Of a stretch of 64,000 bases of DNA, positions 31,732 through 40,604 are shown piece after piece. The translations under genes were made by a program, and so were the position numbers. Source of the DNA: Aradus depressus (Eukaryota > Arthropoda > Insecta > Hemiptera > Aradidae). The notes under the pieces are model-generated. The model saw only the letters and a program-made list of their open reading frames with translations, had not been told where the DNA came from and ran no database searches. Location of the stretch: the NCBI GenBank assembly GCA_963662175.1, contig OY759215.1, positions 51,725,213-51,789,212 on the forward strand. Reading direction: 5' to 3'. How positions within the stretch are numbered: position 1 is the first letter of the stretch; every line of letters starts with the position of its first letter.

Positions 31732-32025
31732 TTATTGTGACTCATGTCCATATCGCCACTACCAGAGCGCTCTTTCGTCGCCATGGATCCGACTCTACTG
31801 TCGGGATCCCAAATTTTGCCTACCTAGGTTTATTCAATTAGGTTAGGAAAGCGTCTTTAAAGAGTTCCTAACATCGCACAGGGTCGAGAACATTGCCTTA
31901 CGACGCAACCAAAAGTGCTTTAGGTAATTTATCCCCCAGATAGAAACCTAATGGCCTCGGCCGGGCGTCTGATCCGTTGGTGGTCTTGAGCTCAGCTAGT
32001 TCGCTACCGCTGAGCTACAGGGGCT
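31732..32025 (-). mobile_element. SINE-1, diverged full-length-like copy
   Basis: The minus-strand copy runs from 'ctgtagctcagcggtagcga' (tRNA A-box side, near 32020) to the complement of 'ttattgtgactcatgtccat'. About 290 bp with many substitutions and a small deletion at the 3' end. Confidence 0.8.
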
Positions 32026-32184
32026 ACATCGATAGTACAAGAGTGGGTGCTTTCGAAAATTAGTTGAACTATTTTCCAGATGATGTCCAGAAAGGTTGCT
32101 TATTGTTTAGTCAAGATATACCTAACTGTTGCTTCCGACCTTTCCTAATGAAGAATACCCGTTGAGCCCAATCAACAACAACTT

Positions 32185-32930
32185 ATAATTTGCCAGCGCG
32201 GAAATCAGATCAAAGCTGGTAAGGGAGTGCGCAAATCTGTTAAACACCCTAGGAAACTGCAAGAAGATTGGACTCTACTGGGTTCCCGGACACTCGGGGA
32301 TCCAGGGAAACGAAGAGCCAGACCGACTAGCCAAGGAAGGTTCAAGTAAGCCATTTATGGGGCCAGAGCCGGTGCTGGGAGTATCTCGGGAGGCATACCG
32401 ATCCCGAATTAAAGAATGGACTAAGGACCTTTTGGAGCGTACATGGAGAGAAAAGATCACATGCAAGAAAATACCGCAGGCAGTCGAAGATGTTCCTGGG
32501 AGGGAAGTCCAAGGTTCTGAAAGACGGGATCCTGAACCTCAAAAGGAACAACGAGCTTAGGCAACTGACTGGAGTTCTCACAGGACACGGTCCGTTCAAT
32601 AGACACCTAACTGTCCTAATTGTGATAGTTGTGGGGAAGAAGACGAAACAGCGGCACACTTCCTGGACATCTGCTCGGGATATGCGCGAACGAGATTCCG
32701 CATCTTTGGTGGAGATGTAATCACAGATGAGGACTTTAGATGGTTGGACCATGAGAGCATTCTTAGGTTCATTAAGGAAACTGGGAGACTGAGCACTTCA
32801 TGAAGGGCTTGGTTTAGTTAGTATAATAAGGGTAATATAATAAGGGGGAAGCCCAGCGCTTCCAGGGAAGGGATAAGAGCACTGGATGCTTAGGTCCCTA
32901 GTTGTTAAACACCAGCCCACCACCTATATA
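32185..32930 (+). pseudogene. LINE RNase H and C-terminal zinc-knuckle region with 3' UTR
   Basis: The frame first gives SKLVRECANLLNTLG, then LYWVPGHSGIQGNEEPDRLA (RNase H C-terminal motif), then GPEPVLGVSREAYRSRIKEW. A frameshift follows to LRQLTGVLTGHGPFNRHL, and a second back to CDSCGEEDETAAHFLDIC (C-x2-C-x8-H-x4-C knuckle) and ILRFIKETGRLSTS-stop at 32801-32803. This order is typical of Jockey/I/R1-like LINE ORF2 ends. The 3' UTR includes 'actggatgcttaggtccct' (also at 40532-40552). Two frameshifts make it dead. A relative of the last ~25 codons is at 52430-52504. Confidence 0.8.
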
Positions 32931-33024
32931 TACTTTGGATAACCTTTATTACCTCCATTGGAAAGCATTAGGTAAACCAGAAAATACTCCAATTGTTCCC
33001 GCAACTAGTACTTCGTAACACCCT

Positions 33025-33190
33025 TTCACCGTGAATCACTGGCTATGTACTTCCCCAGCATGATTAATCAATTATGTTTTTGCTCTCCCTCCATAGACAA
33101 TCGATCGATTGAACTAATAAAACTCAATATTTGACTTAATACATCCATTACATGGAGAGTTATTTGGATTTTTCAGTTGAGCCCCCCTCT
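33025..33190 (-). mobile_element. LTN repeat copy, partial
   Basis: 'gtgaatcactggctatgtac', 'ccccagcatgattaatcaat', 'ctccctccatagacaatcga', 'cagttgagcccccctctga'. Central part only. Confidence 0.8.
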
Positions 33191-33419
33191 GAAAAATAAT
33201 TACGTTCCCGCACCATTGTTGAGCTGACTTTACCGTAATTATTTCCCTATTTTCTACAGAGAAAAAAATAAAATAAATAAATTGCTTATGACAGAGATGA
33301 CGTCAGTTTTTCTTTCCCTCAGTTAATTTTTCTGCACCAAAATATATACCTATACCTAATTGTTTTTAAAACGAATGCCAACTATAGGAAAGACGGGATG
33401 GTTGTGGGGATGACTGCAG

Positions 33420-33600
33420 CTTCAGAGACTAAGAGGAATGACCACCTCGGCGTCGGCTGGCTTTAAACTGTCCCTATAATTTGGCGGGTAGGAGGCTGTA
33501 ATTTGGCGGGCTTCTGATTGCAGGCCGTCTCTCGTGTTCCCCAACCTCCCACCCAACGCTTATTTTTAGCTTTAAGACGGCGGCCATTTTGGACTATTTG
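33420..33600. promoter_or_regulatory. cluster of E2F-like and YY1-like motifs
   Basis: ATTTGGCGGG occurs twice, 22 bp apart (33479-33488 and 33501-33510), matching the E2F-type core TTTGGCGG. GGCGGCCATTTTGG (33579-33592) resembles a YY1/Pho site. The tract is GC-richer than its surroundings. No gene start is evident nearby, so this is only a motif observation. Confidence 0.2.
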
Positions 33601-33860
33601 ATACCAACGTTTAGAGGAAGAAGCAATAGGAAAATGGAAAATTGAAGAAAAACACGCTATGTTTAATATATTTCCGTAAAGAAATAAGTATCGTGACGTA
33701 CAATCGTCAACCTGGTTGTCAATTTGTATAATACAAATTATATTATTCTTGTAAATCGCGATATCGTAGAAATAGAGCAGTCTCTGAATGACATTTATGT
33801 TATTTTAATCAGGAAGCATATTTGAGATATCTGCTGTAGCCTTCTTACGGTTCCTTATGT

Positions 33861-34030
33861 GAAGTATAGAGGAATTTATATAACCGGTCAGAAATTCGAA
33901 GTTCTGTTTTCACCGGAATTGTTATGTTATGCAATTGAATACCCAGAACCCCATGAAAACGACATCTATTAATTTTCAGCGGAATCGGCGGGAAGAAAAG
34001 GGAGATCAGAAAGGGGCTCAAAAAAAATGT
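33861..34030 (+). mobile_element. LTN repeat copy, left end
   Basis: Begins with the terminal repeat 'gaagtatagaggaatttata', 'aaccggtcagaaattcgaag', 'ttttcaccggaattg', then the forward body 'cagaaccccatgaaaacgac'. The right half is absent. Confidence 0.75.
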
Positions 34031-34579
34031 TTTTCCATTTCCCAATTTACCCCCTGCTAAATTTCAAATTTTTATGTCGTATAGTTTCAGAGAAAATCGC
34101 CTGTGACAGACGGACAGCGAAGTGATTCCATAAGTGTACCGTTTTGCTTATTTTGGCACGGAACACTAAAAAAAAAAAATACTGCTCCTTTTAGTAATAG
34201 ACGAAGATTTTTCATCGGAAACAAAGTCTATGAATTATAACAATAAAATAGCATATATTTATAGGAAAATAATGTAAATAGTGCGGTAAATGTAGCCAAC
34301 AAATCAGATTGTGAAGCTGATTCTATTCTTCATAAGAGGCTTATTAAAGATAAATATGAGTTATGGGAGTTTAGGGAGGGGATTCTTGGGAGTTGGGCGA
34401 TATAAGATGTGATAATATCAGTGAGATTTAGAGGGCTGTTGTTGGGCCCATTAGCATACAATAGAAAGTACCGCCTCACAGTTTACGACCTATAACATAT
34501 CTGCTATTAACATATCTGGGTGGGCCTTCATGATATATAGACTTTAATATCTAATTATGTGAGACCTCAAAAATAGAGC
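34031..34579. other. no recognised element
   Basis: AT-rich DNA between an LTN copy and the minisatellite. Confidence 0.4.
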
Positions 34580-35212
34580 TCTGTGACTAAGGCGAGTTGA
34601 TTGTAAGGACTTGGATACTACGAGCTAGCTACTAGCACTGTGACTAAGGCGAGTTGATTGTAAGGACGGGTACTACGAGCTAGCTACTAGCACTGTGACT
34701 AAGGCGAGTTGATTGTAAGGACTTGGGTACTACGAGCTAGCTACTAGCACTGTGACTAAGGCGAGTTGATTGTAAGGACGGGTACTACGAGCTAGCTACT
34801 AGCACTGTGACTAAGGCGAGTTGATTGTAAGGACTTGGGTACTACGAGCTAGCTACTAGCACTGTGACTAAGGCGAGTTGATTGTAAGAACTTGGATACT
34901 ACGAGCTAGCTACTAGCTTTGTGATTAAGGCGAGTTGATTGTAAGGACTTGGATACTACAAGTTAGCTACTAGCTCTGTGATTAAGGCGAGTTGATTGTA
35001 AGGACTTGGATACTACGAGCTGGCTACTAGCTCTGTGGCTAAGGCGAGTTGATTGTAAGGACTTGGATACGACGAGCTAGCTACTAGCTCTGTGACTAAG
35101 ACGAGTTGATTGTAAGGACTTGGATACTACGAGCTAGCTACTAGCTCTGTGGCTAAGGCGAGTTGACTGCAAGGTCTCGGATACTACGAGCTAGCTACTA
35201 GCTCCGTCATGT
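34580..35212. repeat. 57-bp minisatellite, 11 units
   Basis: The unit contains 'ctaaggcgagttgattgtaa', 'ggacttggatactacgag' and 'ctagctactag' (with the palindrome GCTAGC). Eleven units. Units 2 and 4 are a 54-bp variant (ggacgggtac) alternating with 57-bp units 3 and 5 (ggacttgggtac), i.e. a two-unit higher-order repeat. Units 6-11 lack this alternation and are more diverged. Confidence 0.93.
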
Positions 35213-35226
35213 GAGCTGACCAGAAA

Positions 35227-35415
35227 CTTGGTTATGTAATCTGTCGGAAATTTGATGCGGAATTCTCAACAGAATTTCATGTTTTCCTACCTCCTGACTC
35301 AAAAAATGAAAAAAAAGTCGTAGGTGATTCACCGGCTATCTACTTCCCCAACACGATTTAATCACCGACGTTATCACTCTCCCTCTAAAGCCGATAGGCC
35401 GTTTGGGCTAAAAAT
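35227..35415 (-). mobile_element. LTN repeat copy, left terminal repeat plus body
   Basis: 'ggttatgtaatctgtcggaa' (terminal repeat), 'tcatgttttcctacctcctg', then 'aggtgattcaccggctatct' and 'gccgataggccgtttgggct'. Confidence 0.8.
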
Positions 35416-35419
35416 CTTT

Positions 35420-36175
35420 TTTCGGTTTTTTTGTAGGCCCTTACACCATCCATCCGCCGCGTAGGGGAAATAGGGCTTAATTATTTATATTGATAAGGTT
35501 TTATTGGTACTTCTATGGCCGGTCGTAGGAGCGATCGGTTGGTTCCTCCAACCTATCTTATTGGCGTTTCCGAGAGAGCTCGGGATCAGGGCATCCATGT
35601 TTTTATGGCTGCGTCGCTTCGGGGATAGACGTAGGTGGGTCATGTTAGGACACCCAGGGGTCATTCTCTGAGCTAGTTTATACTTTTTTTTTTTGGTGCC
35701 CCTGACCCGCTGAGGGGGTCGCTCACATCACCCTATTTAATCGGCGGGGAAATGGGTAACCTTTCTCCGTTTTTATTAACTATTTACAAAATTGGTGCTA
35801 TGGACGGCTGTGGACCGGCTCGATGGCTATGGTCCGCAGTCGTCCTCGGTTTCTTGACACCTCTTTGCGCCGAGTGAGCTCGAGATTCTTCGGTGGGTTC
35901 TGTTCTGACTATATCCCGGAGCCGGGGGCAGCCGCCGCTGCGCCTGTCGGCGGTCGGTGGGGCCCCCGGCACCGGGTTAGAAGGCTTTCTTAATTTTCCG
36001 CCAGGAGGAGACGAACCGACCAAAAACCAGGTAGCCAGCCTCCGTCATCAGTCCCTGCAAGTTCAGTCCCAGGTACGATCCTGTCCGGCGAATCAGCCCC
36101 GCCCTGGGTCCGTCGTATAGCGGGCATTCGAGGATTACGTGTTCCGCAGTCTCGACGCCGCCACACTGCACTCTG
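35420..36175 (-). pseudogene. LINE C-terminus with long GC-rich 3' UTR
   Basis: On the minus strand 35977-36171 encodes MQCGGVETAEHVILECPLYD and then GPRAGLIRRTGSYLGLNLQG, ending with GRFVSSWRKIKKAF-stop. The C-x(n)-E-H-x3-E-C-P-LY signature is the C-terminal zinc-knuckle of Jockey/R1-like LINEs. Downstream (toward 35420) is a GC-rich 3' UTR ending in an A-rich stretch (complement of the T run at 35409-35430). Composition is far from the AT-rich surroundings. Confidence 0.7.
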
Positions 36176-36290
36176 GGTAATCAGCCTCACTCATCAGCTT
36201 TCGATAGTTCAGTCCCAGGTACGATTCAGTACGGCGTACCAACACCCTAGACCCGTCGTACAGTGGGCTTTCGAGAACTATGTGACCTGA
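36176..36290 (-). pseudogene. second, diverged copy of the same LINE C-terminal segment
   Basis: The minus strand reads HIVLESPLYDGSRVLVRRTE then SYLGLNYRKLMSEADYP. It is the paralogue of 36030-36160 at roughly three-quarters nucleotide identity by eye and lies head-to-tail with it. The cysteines of the knuckle are changed (C to S). Confidence 0.7.
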
Positions 36291-36426
36291 TAGTACCTAT
36301 ATCCAGCTGTACCCATGTAGAGACGAGGAATACCCCCTCGTCCCGAAAGTATCTTCTTAAATGAACTTGAAAGAAATAAAACTTGTTTATTTATGATATT
36401 GTCTAATTTCACCAACTATATTTACA

Positions 36427-36462
36427 TGGGAGTACTTTCGGTATTTCTACCATCCTCAGCCA
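36427..36462 (-). ncRNA. hammerhead ribozyme motif (FB4, left arm)
   Basis: Mirror image of 36529-36564 on the other strand, identical in every core and stem position; the arms' only mismatch lies just outside it. Confidence 0.78.
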
Positions 36463-36528
36463 AAATCATAAGAGATAAGACTAAGTTAATATTACAGAAT
36501 GTCTCATTAGTCTTATCTCTTATGCTTT

Positions 36529-36564
36529 TGGCTGAGGATGGTAGAAATACCGAAAGTACTCCCA
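36529..36564 (+). ncRNA. hammerhead ribozyme motif (FB4, right arm)
   Basis: Order: stem I TGG (36529-36531); core CTGAGGA (36532-36538, N7 = G); extra T (36539); stem II GGTA-GAAA-TACC (36540-36551); GAA (36552-36554); stem III AGTACT (36555-36560), self-complementary, A15.1 pairing T16.1; C17 (36561), the expected cleavage position; stem I partner CCA. All invariant hammerhead residues (C3, U4, G5, A6, G8, A9, G12, A13, A14, H17) are present. With only three pairs in stem III, activity as a dimer or tandem is likelier than as a monomer (inference from known minimal hammerheads). Confidence 0.8.
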
Positions 36565-36683
36565 TGTAAATATAGTTGGTGAAATTAGACAATATCATAA
36601 ATAAACAAGTTTTATTTCTTTCAAGTTCATTTGAATTATTTCACAATATCTCTGCAATAATGTCAGTTTTCAAGTATCTTCTT

Positions 36684-37249
36684 GTATTTCTGAAAGAAAA
36701 CGTCCACAAATTAGCTATTTTTTGGTAGAATAGCCGGTATAGCATTATTCAGCTTCTAGATACTATCCGAGAGGTATATTGAGCGGCATCAAGCAGTTAC
36801 GCTGAAGGGACAAAGGAGGTTAGAAGACTAGAGAAGAAAGGAACTTGACTCGAGGTCCTCGTGCTATCCTGTTTTGTCTGTGTGATATTGTTTCCACAGA
36901 TCGTCATCCGATGGTCACATACCCCCACGATCTGTCCATTATCCCGTTTGTCTGACATTTCCATCCAGCCGCCATAGTCCACAGATCCTATCTCAGACTC
37001 CGTTGACAACTGATATCATCTGTCTCATTTCTTCAACAAAACTACTCTGCTTAATGCCTCTTTTTTTAAACAATGTTTTTTACGTGTTAGATAACCTTAG
37101 CATTTAAAAGGGAGAACAAATATACATTCTTGGTTAAATTATAAACTGCGATCTATATCAATATATATATGAAAGCTGGTAAACTAAACAAAAACAAAGA
37201 ACGTATAACTTTTATATCGTCTAATTCCACAAAAATACATATACCTATA
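36684..37249. other. no recognised element
   Basis: Contains a 70-codon minus-strand frame (36797-37009) with balanced codon composition (SVDYGGWMEMSDKRDNGQIV). I do not recognise it and could not find paired splice sites. Confidence 0.25.
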
Positions 37250-37283
37250 GTGTATCGCTTTCGGTTCATGCCATCGTCAGCAC
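37250..37283 (-). ncRNA. hammerhead motif (FB3, left arm), damaged stem III
   Basis: Minus strand: stem I GTG; core CTGACGA (N7 = C); extra T; stem II GGC-ATGA-ACC; GAA; AGCGAT in the stem III position; A17; stem I CAC. The core is intact; stem II has lost a pair and stem III is broken relative to the ACC/GGT expected from the partner arm. Confidence 0.55.
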
Positions 37284-37316
37284 AAAGTTCAAATATGACC
37301 AGCACTTTTGAACTTT

Positions 37317-37350
37317 GTGCGGACGATGGCGTAAGCCGAAACTGGTACAC
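37317..37350 (+). ncRNA. hammerhead motif (FB3, right arm), U4 changed
   Basis: Stem I GTG (37317-37319); CGGACGA (U4 changed to G); extra T; stem II GGC-GTAA-GCC; GAA; stem III ACT/GGT (A-U, C-G, U.G); A17 (37347); stem I CAC. Complementary damage to the left arm: here the stems are good and the core is hit. Confidence 0.55.
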
Positions 37351-37370
37351 TTTATGGTTGGTTGGTTGAT

Positions 37371-37514
37371 TAAGATGTTCGACTTAGTCTTGGTCTTTAC
37401 ATGTAGAAGTTCTCTCTTACAGTTCATGGTTTGTCTACTGTGTAAGATGTTCGACTTAGTCTTGGTCTTTACATGTAGAAGTTCTCTCTTACAGTTCATG
37501 GTTTGTCTACTGTT
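37371..37514 (+). repeat. 72-bp tandem duplication
   Basis: Units 37371-37442 and 37443-37514 (taagatgttcgacttagtct ... catggtttgtctactgt) are identical except the last base. The plus frame therefore repeats the segment KMFDLVLVFTCRSSLLQFMV, a by-product. Confidence 0.92.
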
Positions 37515-38060
37515 TACCAACCCTGTTTGTTTGTCCCTGGACTGTGGCATTGTACATAATTATTTTTTATTTATTTACTTTTATTTTATTTTTTTCGATA
37601 TTTTTGCTTTATTGTTTTATTTTTTACATTATATGTAGAGCACGGACAAAGAACCAGGTTTGTCACCAGATGTTGAAATTGAAACAACTGAAATTTAATG
37701 TTTGAAAGTCCGTATCTATCAATTACTCGCACATCATATTTTCAGCTTCTGTTTTCGTGGTGACAAACCGTCTTTTTGAAGCCCGTAACGATGGTGAATC
37801 GTGAAATATGGTTAATATACTATACTGTAGAGGCGATAACTCACATTCGAGAAAAAAGTGACAAACCTGCTTCTTTCCCCGTGCTCTTCATATATAATAT
37901 ATATATTGTAACGGTGCTTTTACTATAGCACGTTAACATTTAAATTTTAAGTTTAAAGTCCAAGATTTCGGGCGCCATTTTGTAACGGTGGTTTTTACTT
38001 CCTTAGGAAATTATTTTATTTGGTTCATTAAATTATCAAATAAAAGAAAACTATTTTTTA
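37515..38060. other. no recognised element
   Basis: Contains two similar phrases 'tgtaacggtgctttta' (37907) and 'tgtaacggtggtttttact' (37981), possibly a short direct repeat. Confidence 0.35.
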
Positions 38061-38073
38061 ACAGAAGGGTGTT

Positions 38074-38283
38074 GGGGGCCATGGTGGCCGTGCGGGCTAG
38101 AGCGTAGGGCTTTGGTCGCATGGTCTCACCATGGTTTGCGGGTTCGAATCCCGTCCGGGTGTGAGTTTTATTTCGTAGATAGAACTCCCTCTCGGGGCCA
38201 TGGATGTCTTAAATAATTATATATAACACATTGACATGGCTAATATGCACCGTACATAAAGCCAAAAAAAAAAAAAAAAAAAA
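38074..38283 (+). mobile_element. SINE-2 (tRNA-derived, A-tailed) with TSD
   Basis: tRNA-like head with GGTGGCCGTGCGGGCTAGAG (A-box region) and B box GGGTTCGAATCCCGTCC, a short body (aactccctctcggggccatg), and a run of A (about 38264-38284). ACAGAAGGGTGTT (38061-38073) and ACAGAAGGTGTT (38284-38295) flank it, one base apart. Unlike SINE-1 it ends in poly(A), pointing to a different partner LINE. Confidence 0.88.
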
Positions 38284-38295
38284 ACAGAAGGTGTT

Positions 38296-39402
38296 ACATT
38301 TTTATTTTATGAATATGATTTATAATTTATAAATGAATAAAATTGGGGTTAGTCACATTGGTTGTACACACATATATTTTATAACAATTACAAAAAAAAC
38401 CTGAAGTGAAAGTCTCTGCTGTTCTTCTAATTATTTTTTCGGAATGAGGATGTGATGCTACCAGTTGAGATTTTTTATGCTGGGTTAAAATTGTGATGGC
38501 TACGTCTTTTTCTGGCTCCTCCACTTGATCCATGTGCTTCTTAGTTCAGAGAAAAATAAGATTTCATTCCTTGGACGTTCCAGACATCTCGAGACACCTC
38601 CCTGTTGCGGCTTCTATTGCCAGTCACTCGTCATGATACTACCGCACTTCACCTTTTTTAAATATCATATCAACTATATTGCACTTTTACACTTACCGAC
38701 ATCTTGCATATTTCTTTTTTAGAGGCACTCTCCTCTCTCCCTTTTCTGAACACAACTGTCCTCTCTCATTGGTCACAATTTTTTAGTGCCTTTAAAACTA
38801 GACAACATCTGTTTTTTAGTATTTTTTTTTTTAAATCTTACATATGCTATTTTCGTTAAATTAAATTTATTGATAACATACTATTACCTTATTATTTAAT
38901 TTTATTACATTATTCAAATAAATGAACTGATATATTTTTATACTATATCGACCCTGGTACATTATCGATATAATAACCTCCAGTAACCTTGCTTAGGTAT
39001 CATACAGTGATTGAAACTTTTGTACATTATTTTTTTTATTTTATATGTAAAGGTCAATATGGATCGCTACAATATAAGTATTCGAATTTTATATATTTTA
39101 TAATTATAGTTTTCTTTATTATTATTTTATATATGTATATATAGGTGTAATAAAGATGTGATATACATATATATAAAATAATAAAAAAAAAATGTATATA
39201 TAAAAAATAGATATATATATAAAATAAAATATACAAAATGGAAAATATATAGATTTAAAAAAAAGTATATATATATATATGTATATATAATATTTGCTTA
39301 TATCAATATATGTAAATATGGGATAATTTCTAGGGGAAGGGGTTGGCAAGAGGAGGTTGGTCCTCCTACAGTTCAGCTCTTCCTTTAACTAAGAATGGAT
39401 CT
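38296..39402. other. AT-rich DNA with (TA)n tracts
   Basis: Very AT-rich, with extended alternating TA/TATATA stretches (39120-39290). No gene. Confidence 0.5.
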
Positions 39403-39479
39403 CCATATGTGATAGTAAGATGTTGTGGGACGAGATTTCTAATAGAAGTAAAAGACGTTGTCTTCCCACTGTTTTATTT

Positions 39480-39525
39480 AAACCAGAACCGGTTTTCGAC
39501 GCAACAGCGTCATCATCAGTGGTTC
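39480..39525 (-). ncRNA. hammerhead ribozyme motif (FB1, left arm)
   Basis: Mirror copy of 39593-39638 on the minus strand, with every core and stem position conserved. The expected cleavage position is the base complementary to 39486. Confidence 0.82.
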
Positions 39526-39592
39526 ATCCACCCACACAGCACAGCGGTTGGAAGATAACTTATCTTCCAACCGCTGTGCTGTGTGGGTGGAT

Positions 39593-39638
39593 GAACCACT
39601 GATGATGACGCTGTTGCGTCGAAAACCGGTTCTGGTTT
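39593..39638 (+). ncRNA. hammerhead ribozyme motif (FB1, right arm)
   Basis: Stem I GAACCA (39593-39598) pairs with TGGTTT (39633-39638); core CTGATGA (39599-39605); extra T (39606); stem II GACG-CTGTTG-CGTC (39607-39620), four Watson-Crick pairs with the required G10.1-C11.1; GAA (39621-39623); stem III AACC/GGTT (39624-39631) without a loop; C17 (39632), expected cleavage 3' of it. All invariant positions are present. The six-pair stem I is the best in the window. The minimal stem III suggests dimeric action, as described for Penelope-like hammerheads. Confidence 0.85.
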
Positions 39639-39769
39639 AAATAAAACAGTGGGAAGACAACGTCTTTTATTTCTATAAGAATGGATCTCATTCGGGTGGA
39701 GAATTCAAATAGGAGTCTTTTGCATGATTATTGGTTATGGATCGGTTCCTTGTGTGTTCTCTTGCTCTC

Positions 39770-39965
39770 ATTTTCAGGTGAATCAGCCAAAGGGGATGGG
39801 GGCTCAATACATAACTCCCAATAACCGCCGATGTAATGAATGTATCTAAAAATAGTGTTTTAGCCCAAACGGTCGTTTAGCTTTGGAGGGAAAGAGAAAA
39901 ATTAATTTATTAATTCGTGTTCGGGAAGTACATAGCCGGTGATTCACAGACGACTCTTTTTTTTA
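39770..39965 (+). mobile_element. LTN repeat copy, partial
   Basis: 'ataaccgccgatgtaatgaa', 'tagcccaaacggtcgtttag', 'ctttggagggaaagagaaa', 'tacatagccggtgattcaca'. Right half of the element. Confidence 0.8.
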
Positions 39966-40395
39966 TCAAAAAACCCCCCCGGGCCGAAGAAACAGAAGCA
40001 ACTAACCCTGTGGTAAGTGGGTTGGTTGGCCGAGGGGAGGAGCGGAGACTCGACACCCGGCATGCCGGACAAGGCTATTGTATGCTAACAGAGCTCATGT
40101 TCAATTCAACGGCAGAGAAATTGATACATTCAGGAGAACCAACAATGGATAGGAGGCCGCCCTCTTGACTCGAAACCCTTTTTTTCAGACAGAGACTTAT
40201 TTTATTCGATTTCTTTGTCGGTACCCCCCCAAGACCTCCCCCCCACCATTATAATAAGAATTACATCCCTCTTTTTTCATTGTTTTTTTTTTTTCATCAC
40301 CATTCATGGTGGAAGCTGAAGAAAACATCGTAATCCTGAATGCCTTTTGGTTGTGAGGTGACTCTCAATATTGCCAGAGGAGGTCTATGACATTT
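39966..40395. other. no recognised element
   Basis: A C-run near 39975 and C-rich stretches at 40225-40245. The plus frame 39917-40168 starts inside LTN and is not a gene. Confidence 0.4.
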
Positions 40396-40575
40396 GAGCG
40401 CGGCCCTTTCAGGCTCAGAGGTAGTTAGGTCACATGATAGCGGGTTTGAAACCTGGTTGAAGCCCTAATGTTTTTATCTGGTAGTTAAAATTCTTGAGCA
40501 CGCCCTCCTCCCACTATAGAGCTAACAGGTAAAGGATAAAGGCATTGGATGCTTAGGTCCCTAAGTGTAAACAAA
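40396..40575 (+). mobile_element. SINE-1 5' fragment followed by a LINE 3' UTR scrap
   Basis: 40396-40510: a diverged SINE-1 head ('aggctcagaggtagttaggt'), the variant hairpin region ('gtttttatctggtagttaaa') and 'ttgagcacgccctcc'. 40515-40575 then matches the 3' UTR of the LINE at 32185-32930 ('cattggatgcttaggtccct'). Confidence 0.65.
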
Positions 40576-40604
40576 AAAGAGTATATATGTATGTATAAAT
40601 ACTC

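Larger units (their letters stand above)
36359..36671. mobile_element. FB4 fold-back element with 12-bp TSD
   Basis: Arms 36359-36484 and 36507-36632 are 126 bp each with a single mismatch, separated by 22 bp. AAGTATCTTCTT at 36347-36358 and 36672-36683 is an exact 12-bp target duplication, so the insert is 313 bp. The left arm starts at the junction; the right arm is followed by 39 unpaired bp. Each arm contains a hammerhead motif. I infer a Penelope-type short insertion. Near-identity of the arms implies recent origin. Confidence 0.9.
37250..37350. mobile_element. FB3 fold-back with two diverged hammerhead motifs
   Basis: Arms 37250-37293 and 37307-37350 (44 bp each, roughly eight mismatches) around a 13-bp centre. 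Each arm is essentially one hammerhead motif. I found no clear target duplication. A perfect 72-bp tandem duplication follows at 37371. Confidence 0.7.
39403..39676. mobile_element. FB1 fold-back element with 12-bp TSD
   Basis: Arms 39448-39558 and 39560-39670 (111 bp, near-perfect, one central base). AAGAATGGATCT at 39391-39402 and 39677-39688 is an exact 12-bp target duplication, giving a 274-bp insert. The right arm reaches almost to the junction; the left side has an extra outer segment (atgttgtgggacgagatttc) also present at other FB1 copies. Each arm holds one intact hammerhead motif. Probably a Penelope-type insertion. Confidence 0.92.

Noticed and set aside
36797..37009. Host coding exon on the minus strand
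   Set aside because: Composition is plausible, but no recognisable domain, no convincing splice sites and no neighbouring exons.
38074..38165. Functional tRNA gene with good B box
   Set aside because: Followed by a SINE body and A-tail and bounded by a TSD, so it is SINE-2.
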